DNA of 5,804 nucleotides, from the NCBI GenBank assembly GCA_026392325.1, contig JAPLCH010000163.1:1-5804 (forward strand), read 5' to 3'. The notes under the pieces were generated by a model, which made no database searches, was not told where the DNA came from, and saw nothing but the letters and a program-made list of their open reading frames with translations. Below, one piece after another: positions 1 to 4,920 of the stretch. Both the position numbers and the translations under genes were made by a program. Position 1 is the first letter of the stretch; each line of letters starts with the position of its first letter. Origin of the DNA: Solirubrobacterales bacterium. GTDB taxonomy: Bacteria > Actinomycetota > Thermoleophilia > Solirubrobacterales > Solirubrobacteraceae.

Positions 1-76
1 CAAAGCGAGCGAGGATCTCTCCGGTGAGGCCACGTGCGTAAGCATCGGGCTTTACAAGAATCAGGGTGCGTTGCAT
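1..76 (-). CDS. ndk: Nucleoside diphosphate kinase, N-terminal fragment (cut by window start)
   Basis: Only the first 25 codons are visible, from an ATG at 76-74. They read MQRTLILVKPDAYARGLTGE and then ILARF, which matches the start of nucleoside diphosphate kinase. In this family the opening beta strand TLILVKPD carries a conserved lysine of the nucleotide-binding site (K9 here). The enzyme moves the gamma phosphate from ATP to other NDPs through a phosphohistidine, keeping cytosolic NTP and dNTP pools balanced. The catalytic histidine and the rest of the usual ~135-150 residues lie outside the window. DAYARG replaces the commoner DGVxRG, which is a tolerated variation as far as I know. A purine-rich stretch ending in GAAAGG lies 11 bases upstream of the ATG. 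Position downstream of valS-folC fits actinobacterial gene order. Identification is confident despite the short fragment. Confidence 0.9.
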   Translation of the reverse strand, partial: MQRTLILVKPDAYARGLTGEILARF

Positions 77-87
77 TAAGGGTGCTG

Positions 88-93
88 CCTTTC
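88..93 (-). promoter_or_regulatory. Probable ribosome binding site of ndk
   Basis: On the minus strand this reads GAAAGG, at the end of a purine-only run of AGA/AAG repeats (100-88), with 11 bases to the ndk ATG. The spacing is slightly long, but no better Shine-Dalgarno match lies nearer. It sits just downstream of the hairpin at 133-107, so it should be outside the stem and accessible. Confidence 0.45.
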
Positions 94-106
94 TTTCTCT
101 ATCTAA

Positions 107-133
107 TGAGCCCTGCTCGGTCCGAGGGGCTCA
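107..133 (-). terminator. GC-rich hairpin between the zinc-ribbon gene and ndk (terminator or processing/attenuation element)
   Basis: The 27 bases form a near-perfect inverted repeat. Outer arms TGAGCCC (107-113) and GGGCTCA (127-133) pair over 7 bp, and inner arms CTCG (116-119) and CGAG (123-126) pair over 4 bp around a GTC loop, with a two-base bulge at 114-115. It starts 14 bases after the zinc-ribbon stop codon and ends about 30 bases before the ndk start. No U-tract follows the stem on either strand, so it is not a classical intrinsic terminator. U-less hairpins have been proposed as terminators in actinobacteria; mRNA processing or 3'-end protection are alternatives. The structure is certain as sequence; its function is inference. 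Confidence 0.5.
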
Positions 134-147
134 AAGTACGGGCGGTG

Positions 148-828
148 TCAGTCCTTATGTTCGGACTCGCCGACGGGAGTGTCGGTCCTTGGAGTTTGCT
201 CAACTGGCGTCTCCGATGCCTTCACGGCTCGCCGGTCCCTTGTAGCTGAACGCTCCGAAGCGCTTGACTTGACGGCGGATTGTTCCCCAGTGGGCTGAGA
301 TTTGGCCCGGTTTTCGCTCTTCCTGGCAGAGGCGTTTGATGGCTGCCGCGCCGCAGCTGGGGCCTTGGCCGTCGCTTCAGGACGAGCCCGACGAGCTGAC
401 TTCGCTCCCCCGGCCTGCCTTGGATCGGCCTCGCAGTAGGGACAGATGCGCCACTCTGGCTCAACCGGACGCGAGCAGCTTCCGCACGACTCTCGGAGCT
501 TCCGCAAGCATGCGGGGCAACGGACAAAGTCCTTGTCGGTTGGAGCGTCGCAGTGCGGACAGACTCCCCCTCCTCCGGCAGAACCGTGGATAACTGCCTC
601 TGATGCTGCGATCTCCAGGTTGCGCTCCCGGACATCCTCGAGGAACTCTGGTGGCCTGACGATCAGGTACACCAGCGAGCCAATGAACGGAAAGAGGGCA
701 CCAACTGTTGCGCACGTCACGAGGAATCGGTCGTCAATCCGTCGCCTGGCGTCAGCATAGGTCCAATAAATAAGCGCGATCCAGATAACCAGAAGAACGA
801 CGGCAAGAAGGTTGGTGATTATGTCCAC
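148..828 (-). CDS. Membrane-anchored double zinc-ribbon protein with low-complexity tail, function unknown
   Basis: This is a 226-residue protein of unknown function. Two hydrophobic segments (about residues 4-21 and 36-57) flank a short arginine-rich loop (DARRRIDDR), and the second ends LFPFIGSLVYLIVRPPE, resembling the hairpin of PLDc_N-type membrane domains. After an acidic/basic linker come four CxxC knuckles: C90-C93 (CPHC), C104-C107 (CPAC), C115-C118 (CGSC) and C129-C132 (CPYC). This is the pattern of a double zinc ribbon, expected to bind two zinc ions. Residues ~138-226 are rich in Ala, Ser, Arg, Lys, Pro and Thr, without hydrophobic clusters, so probably disordered. The start is GTG at 828-826. 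No other start fits, because an in-frame TAA lies upstream at 867-865 with no start codon between. The ribosome site is weak (GAAAG). No catalytic motif is visible; a scaffold or nucleic-acid/protein-binding role at the membrane is only a guess. Confidence 0.8.
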   Translation of the reverse strand: MDIITNLLAVVLLVIWIALIYWTYADARRRIDDRFLVTCATVGALFPFIGSLVYLIVRPPEFLEDVRERNLEIAASEAVIHGSAGGGGVCPHCDAPTDKDFVRCPACLRKLRESCGSCSRPVEPEWRICPYCEADPRQAGGAKSARRARPEATAKAPAAARQPSNASARKSENRAKSQPTGEQSAVKSSASERSATRDRRAVKASETPVEQTPRTDTPVGESEHKD

Positions 829-841
829 GGGAAGCTTTCGA

Positions 842-855
842 TCCCATCTCTGGGA
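842..855 (-). promoter_or_regulatory. Small GNRA-loop hairpin in the leader of the zinc-ribbon gene
   Basis: On the minus strand TCCCA and TGGGA pair over 5 bp around a GAGA tetraloop, which fits the stable GNRA class. The stem ends 13 bases upstream of the GTG start, beside the weak Shine-Dalgarno region, so it could affect initiation. It is short enough to be chance; I report it as a visible structure without a proven role. Confidence 0.25.
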
Positions 856-875
856 ATGTCGTATTTAGCGTGCTG

Positions 876-905
876 AGTCTACCCCTGCTTAAGGGAGCAA
901 GGCAA
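876..905 (-). promoter_or_regulatory. Candidate promoter for the zinc-ribbon gene and ndk
   Basis: The minus strand has TTGCCT (905-900) and TAGACT (881-876), separated by 18 bases. Each matches 4 of 6 positions of the sigma70-type consensus, and TAGACT fits the actinobacterial TANNNT form of the -10 box. Transcription would begin near 869, giving a leader of about 40 bases before the GTG. The 103-base gap, unlike the overlapping junctions upstream, is a reasonable place for an internal promoter. The match is modest and could be chance. Confidence 0.3.
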
Positions 906-931
906 TTTCGCAACGGAGCTGTGCAGCAGGG

Positions 932-1045
932 TCAGAGCAGGAGCTTGGCAAGTCCGTAGCCAACCCCGAAAAACACGAGGATGGTCAGCGCAACTACACC
1001 AGCAACGATCGCGATCATCCTTGAGAACTTCGGCTCATCTTTCAT
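932..1045 (-). CDS. 37-residue single-pass membrane peptide coupled to folC
   Basis: The ATG at 1045-1043 overlaps the folC stop as ATGA, and the frame runs to a TGA at 934-932. A charged N-terminus (KDEPKFSR, residues 2-9) precedes one hydrophobic helix (about 11-32) and a short KLLL end. The positive N-terminus predicts N-inside topology. The helix contains a GVGYG stretch (27-31), a glycine spacing often seen where membrane helices pack together. GGTGA (1057-1053), a good Shine-Dalgarno match, lies 7 bases before the ATG and supports this start over the internal Met10. In Mycobacterium and Streptomyces the gene between folC and ndk encodes a multi-helix DUF4233 membrane protein. This peptide occupies that position but has one helix, so homology cannot be claimed. 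No family is recognised. Start placement, ribosome site and a clean membrane-helix profile make it likely real. Confidence 0.7.
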   Translation of the reverse strand: MKDEPKFSRMIAIVAGVVALTILVFFGVGYGLAKLLL

Positions 1046-2319
1046 AGTGAGCTCACCACTCTCTCCCCCGGATCGGCGACGAGGTCACCAACAAGATGGA
1101 CTGAGCCGGTCGCAATTACTGTCCCTTCTGGGTCGGTCATCGATTTTGCGAGCTCAAGGGCTTTGCGTGGATCAGCCTCAACAACCAAGTCTTCACGTGG
1201 AACGCCAAGCTCTCCTGCAACAGCGGCAAGCCGTTCAGCACTCAATGCTCTCGGGTTCAATGGTTGCGTCAGGACAAGGCGGCTCACGCAGGGAATCATC
1301 GCAGCAAGGAAGCCCGCTGCATCTTTGTCATCGAGCATGCCGACCACGCCCGTTGTCGTGTTCCGGTCAGAAGTTGAATGCAGGTAGCTGGCAAGTCCAG
1401 CCGCTCCCTGCTGATTGTGGGCCGCATCAACAAGGGTCAGTGGGGTCTGCCCCACGGTTGAAAGCCTCCCGGGGACGAGCGTGCTTGCAGCCGATATTCG
1501 TGCCTCCACTCCGAGCCGCCCAAGTGTCTCCTCGACGGCAGCTGCCGCAAGAGCAAAGTTGGATAGCTGAAATTCACCAACGGCTGCGAGGTCAACCCCA
1601 CGGGACTCTGCCGGGTCGACGACCCTTAGCGAAGCACCACAGAGCTCAACCCTCTCTTCAGCTACGCCGCGTGCCTCCGGAGAGAGCCCGGTTGGGATCA
1701 CCAAGGTGTCTCCAGCTGAAACGACAGCGAGCTTCTCTGCGGCAATTGACTCCTCATCCGATCCAAGCCAACGCGTGTGGTCCAATCCGATTGAGGTCAG
1801 CACGACAACCTTCGGAGAATCGAGAACGTTGGTTGCGTCAAGCCGCCCGCCAAGACCTGCCTCAACTGCTGCGACGGCAACGTTCGCTCGGGCAAACAGA
1901 AGGAATGAAGCCGCGGTCACGAGTTCGAACTGGGTGACCAAGTCCCCTGGGTCAAGTCCCTGTTCAACCTTCTGGGCTGCTCGGGCAGCCTCGCTTATGG
2001 CACTTGCAAACGCCTCTGGGGATGCAGGCTCGAGCGAGCCGTCAACGGGGACGAGAGCCCGTTCGTTGAACCCGACAAGGTGTGGTGAGAGATAGGCACC
2101 CGCCCGGACTCCCTCCGCTGTGAGGAGCGCCGCGCAAAATCGGGAGGTTGAACTCTTGCCGTTGGTGCCCACAATGTGAATCGAGCGAAAGGACTGGTGA
2201 GGGTTCCCCAGCTCAGCCAACACTGACTTGATCCGGTCAAGTTCAAAACGCATTCCAAACAGCTCGCGCTCCAGGAGGAACGCTGTCGCCTCAGCAGGCG
2301 ACCAAGCGCCATCGGTCAC
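1042..2319 (-). CDS. folC: Bifunctional dihydrofolate synthase / folylpolyglutamate synthase
   Basis: The 425-residue product has the usual length and the ordered motifs of the FolC branch of the Mur ligase family. The ATP-binding loop GTNGKSST is at 51-58, followed by SPHL (78-81). The E-A-GLGGRLDATN motif (153-164) and IGLDHTRWLG (177-186, His181) form the metal and central ATP-site region. A QLSNFALAAAA stretch (251-261) and DAAHN (298-302) precede the C-terminal domain. The cytosolic enzyme uses ATP to join glutamate to dihydropteroate and to extend the polyglutamate tail of reduced folates. Translation starts at a GTG (2319-2317) that overlaps the valS stop as GTGA, and the gene ends in an ATGA overlap with the next ORF. 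This argues for co-expression and translational coupling. The P-loop has Ser56 where many homologues have Gly; actinobacterial relatives often have Thr there, so activity is not in doubt. Confidence 0.95.
   Translation of the reverse strand: MTDGAWSPAEATAFLLERELFGMRFELDRIKSVLAELGNPHQSFRSIHIVGTNGKSSTSRFCAALLTAEGVRAGAYLSPHLVGFNERALVPVDGSLEPASPEAFASAISEAARAAQKVEQGLDPGDLVTQFELVTAASFLLFARANVAVAAVEAGLGGRLDATNVLDSPKVVVLTSIGLDHTRWLGSDEESIAAEKLAVVSAGDTLVIPTGLSPEARGVAEERVELCGASLRVVDPAESRGVDLAAVGEFQLSNFALAAAAVEETLGRLGVEARISAASTLVPGRLSTVGQTPLTLVDAAHNQQGAAGLASYLHSTSDRNTTTGVVGMLDDKDAAGFLAAMIPCVSRLVLTQPLNPRALSAERLAAVAGELGVPREDLVVEADPRKALELAKSMTDPEGTVIATGSVHLVGDLVADPGERVVSSL
1053..1057 (-). promoter_or_regulatory. 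Ribosome binding site of the 37-residue membrane peptide
   Basis: GGTGA on the minus strand matches the end of the anti-Shine-Dalgarno complement (GGAGGTGA) and lies inside the 3' end of folC, 7 bases before the ATG. It supports translation of the short ORF and the choice of its first Met. It overlaps a 10-base perfect palindrome, GTGAGCTCAC (1047-1056). Confidence 0.55.
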
Positions 2320-4862
2320 AGCGCTTCCAGCTCCCGCTCCAGGCGGTCCACCTTCTCGCGCTCGGCCGCAACTACTTCAGCTGGAGCCTTGTCGGTGAAT
2401 CCCTTGTTGCCAAGCTTGACCTTCGCCTTACCGAGCTCATCCTCCAGGGCCTTGCGCTGCTTTGCCAATCTGGCCTTTGCCGCCTCAGGATCAATCGCCC
2501 CGCCCTCAAACACTTCCAGCACTCCACCTGGGACTGGGATTGAGGCCGCGAGCGGCGCTTGGGGCTCATCAAAGTCCAGTCGTGCGAGACGGGCAAATGG
2601 CTCCGAGACTGGATCAAGGGTTGCCGAGGTCAAGCGGGCGCTGATCCTCCCCCCAGCTGGGACAGAGGCGGCGTCTCTCCAACCACGCACATTCTGGACT
2701 GCCTCAATCAGGTTCCCAATAACGGACTCCGCTTCAGCGTCTATCCGATCGGGCGCTGCCTCGGGAGCAGACCTTGCGGCAAGCAGCCCTTCTGTCCCTG
2801 GAAGGTGCGGCCAGAGGGCCTCGGTCACAAACGGAATGATGGGATGGGCGAGCGCGAGCGTCTCAGTAAGAACGAAGAGCAGATTCTCGGAAAGCTCCTT
2901 CGAGTCTTCTCCCTCGGCGAAGCGTGGCTTGACTAGCTCCAGATACCAATCACAGAGATCTCCGTAGACAAAGTCGTAGAGCGCCAAAGCTGCGTGAGAG
3001 AGGTCGAAGCCTTCGATCCGCTCGCGGATATCCGCCCGAGCCCGCTCAAGCCTTGAGAGAATCCAGCGGTCCTCAAGGGTCACAGGGCGAGGAGCAGCCA
3101 CAGTCCCCTCAGGGATGAGTGTCAAGCCGAACCGGGCTGCGTTCCAAAGTTTGTTCGCGAGCTGCTGCCCCTGGAGCACCTTCTCCTCCGAGTAGCGAAC
3201 ATCTTGGGTGCTACTCATCGCGAGGAGACCAAAGCGAACCGCGTCAGCTCCGCTTGAGTCGATTTGAGTCAGGGGGTCGATTCCCGTCCCCAGTGATTTG
3301 CTCATCCTGCGGCCGTCCGGTGCCTGAATGACCGAGTGGACATAGACATCCGAGAATGGGATCTCGCCGGTGAACTCAAGTCCCATCATCACCATGCGGG
3401 CTACCCAGAGGAACAGGATGTCCCTGGCTGTTGAAAGCACGTTTGTGGGGTAGAAAGCCTTCAGCTCCGGAGTCTGGTCGGGCCAGCCGAGAGTCGCGAA
3501 CGGCCAAAGCGCTGATGAGAACCACGTGTCGAGAACATCTTCATCCTGGATCCACCCTTCTCCCTCAGGTACATCAAGTCCGACATGAATCTCGTCCCCT
3601 CGGTACCAGACAGGGAGCCTGTGGCCCCACCAGAGTTGCCTCGAGATGCACCACGGGCGAATGTTCTCCATCCAGTCCAGATAGACGCGTCCCCAACGAT
3701 CCGGGTGGAATCGTACTTCGCCATTTCTGACCACATCCATCGCCGGCTTCGCAAGCTCTTCCATGTTCATGAACCACTGGAGAGAGATCAGAGGCTCAAT
3801 GCGCTCCCCGGAACGGTGAGAGAAGGGAACGACATGCAGGTAGTCCTCAACGCCACGCAGGAGGCCCTGTGCGTCCAAGTCAGCCATCACCCGCTCCTGA
3901 GCTTCGGAAGCGCTCAAACCGGCGTAGGGGCCGGCTGCGTCGGTCATCCGCCCGTCCTCACCAATCACTCCAAGCTCTGGAAGATTGTGCCTGCGGCCAA
4001 TCTCAAAATCGTTCGGGTCGTGCCCCGGGGTGATCTTCAAAGCTCCAGTACCAAAATCCCGCTTCACATACTCGTCGCCAATGATCGGAATGAGCCTGTC
4101 GCTCAGCGGCAGGGCAACCTCTTGGCCGATCAGATGGGCATAGCGCTCATCCTCAGGATGGACGGCGACGGCAACATCCGCGAGCATCGTCTCGGGCCTG
4201 ACCGTTGCAACAACCAGCTCGCCGCTTCCATCAGCCAATGGATAGGCAATCTGGACCATGCTGTCCGTGACTTCCCGGTCTTCAACCTCAAGATCACTGA
4301 TTGCCGACTGTGAGCCCGGATCCCAGTTGACCATGTAGTGGTCGCGGTAGATGTAGCCCTTCTTGTAAAGCCTTACAAAGACCTCTAGCACCGACCGCGC
4401 GTACCCGTCATCAAGGGTGAAACGCTCCTCCTCATAGTCGCAGGAGGCCCCTATCCGCTGGAACTGGCCGACGATCGTTGACCCGTACTTCTCCCGCCAC
4501 TCCCAAACTCGCTTGATGAATCCTTCGCGACCGACGGCCTCGCGGCTGGTCCCTTCCTCGATAAGGGCCTTCTCAACCTGTTTCTGGGTGGCAATTCCTG
4601 CGTGGTCCGTGCCAAGAATCCACTTGGTGTTCTGCCCCAACATTCTGTGGTGCCGCGCAAGGACATCCTGGATTGTCCCGTTGAGCGCATGGCCCATGTG
4701 CAGCGAGCCCGTCACATTCGGGGGTGGAATCGCAATCGAATAGTTCTCGGCAGCTGTTCCCGTTGGATCTGGATGAAACAAACCGGAGGCGAGCCATGCG
4801 TCAAGCACAGCCTTCTCATGCTCGGACGGCTCAAATCGCGTTGGAAGGGAAACCTCAGTCAT
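2316..4862 (-). CDS. valS: Valine--tRNA ligase
   Basis: The 848-residue class I synthetase attaches valine to tRNA-Val in the cytosol. Visible in order are PPPNVTGSLHMGHAL (46-60) with the HIGH-type motif as HMGH (55-58), GTDHAGIATQ (84-93), and the CP1 editing domain (about 195-350). That domain contains TVRPETMLAD (220-229) and GTGALKITPGHDPNDF (271-286), and in this family it hydrolyses mischarged Thr-tRNA. Then come WCISRQLWWGHRLPVW (404-419), DVLDTWFSSALWP (442-454) and the second signature as RMSKS (519-523). The helical anticodon-binding domain spans about 595-750, and the last ~60 residues form the Lys/Glu-rich coiled-coil tRNA arm typical of ValRS. Length is in the short bacterial range. 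The ATG at 4862-4860 has no clear Shine-Dalgarno, but residues from MTEVSLPTRF onward align with family N-termini. The stop overlaps the folC start. No frameshift or missing domain is seen. Confidence 0.97.
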   Translation of the reverse strand: MTEVSLPTRFEPSEHEKAVLDAWLASGLFHPDPTGTAAENYSIAIPPPNVTGSLHMGHALNGTIQDVLARHHRMLGQNTKWILGTDHAGIATQKQVEKALIEEGTSREAVGREGFIKRVWEWREKYGSTIVGQFQRIGASCDYEEERFTLDDGYARSVLEVFVRLYKKGYIYRDHYMVNWDPGSQSAISDLEVEDREVTDSMVQIAYPLADGSGELVVATVRPETMLADVAVAVHPEDERYAHLIGQEVALPLSDRLIPIIGDEYVKRDFGTGALKITPGHDPNDFEIGRRHNLPELGVIGEDGRMTDAAGPYAGLSASEAQERVMADLDAQGLLRGVEDYLHVVPFSHRSGERIEPLISLQWFMNMEELAKPAMDVVRNGEVRFHPDRWGRVYLDWMENIRPWCISRQLWWGHRLPVWYRGDEIHVGLDVPEGEGWIQDEDVLDTWFSSALWPFATLGWPDQTPELKAFYPTNVLSTARDILFLWVARMVMMGLEFTGEIPFSDVYVHSVIQAPDGRRMSKSLGTGIDPLTQIDSSGADAVRFGLLAMSSTQDVRYSEEKVLQGQQLANKLWNAARFGLTLIPEGTVAAPRPVTLEDRWILSRLERARADIRERIEGFDLSHAALALYDFVYGDLCDWYLELVKPRFAEGEDSKELSENLLFVLTETLALAHPIIPFVTEALWPHLPGTEGLLAARSAPEAAPDRIDAEAESVIGNLIEAVQNVRGWRDAASVPAGGRISARLTSATLDPVSEPFARLARLDFDEPQAPLAASIPVPGGVLEVFEGGAIDPEAAKARLAKQRKALEDELGKAKVKLGNKGFTDKAPAEVVAAEREKVDRLERELEAL

Positions 4863-4871
4863 TGACGTCGC

Positions 4872-4877
4872 AGTCTA
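4872..4877 (-). promoter_or_regulatory. Candidate -10 element (TAGACT) giving a near-leaderless valS transcript
   Basis: TAGACT fits the TANNNT form of an actinobacterial -10 box and lies 9 bases before the valS ATG, so transcription would begin only a few bases upstream of the start codon. No Shine-Dalgarno is visible in the 58-base gap, which is what a leaderless or near-leaderless gene would show. No convincing -35 box is present at the right spacing. The same hexamer is in the candidate promoter of the zinc-ribbon gene. Read-through from clpX is the alternative. Confidence 0.25.
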
Positions 4878-4920
4878 CGAGTGCGCGAGTCGTGATGGGA
4901 TCAGGCAGCAGAAACTGGGG

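Noticed and set aside
34..249. Plus-strand open frame of 71 codons across the ndk/zinc-ribbon gap
   Set aside because: It runs antisense to the ndk start, through the hairpin, and into the zinc-ribbon gene tail; no family resemblance and no good ribosome site.
222..635. Second minus-strand frame inside the zinc-ribbon gene (137 codons)
   Set aside because: The other frame of the same region carries four CxxC knuckles and membrane helices; this one is Arg/Ser/Pro-rich out-of-frame translation.
1047..1056. Ten-base palindrome GTGAGCTCAC as an operator
   Set aside because: It lies inside the folC coding end and overlaps the ribosome site of the next ORF; a single short palindrome is expected by chance and has no partner repeat.
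981..1937. Long plus-strand open frame of 318 codons opposite folC
   Set aside because: It is fully antisense to a confidently identified folC, has low-complexity Gln/Arg/Ser/Pro-rich composition, no recognisable domain, and arises from codon bias of the real gene.
3585..4313. Plus-strand open frame of 242 codons opposite valS
   Set aside because: It is antisense to the ValS editing domain, with no domain signature or ribosome site that I can see; a shadow frame.
4879..4896. Repeated CGAGT units in the clpX-valS gap
   Set aside because: Two five-base copies only three bases apart are too short to be a meaningful repeat or binding site without conservation data.
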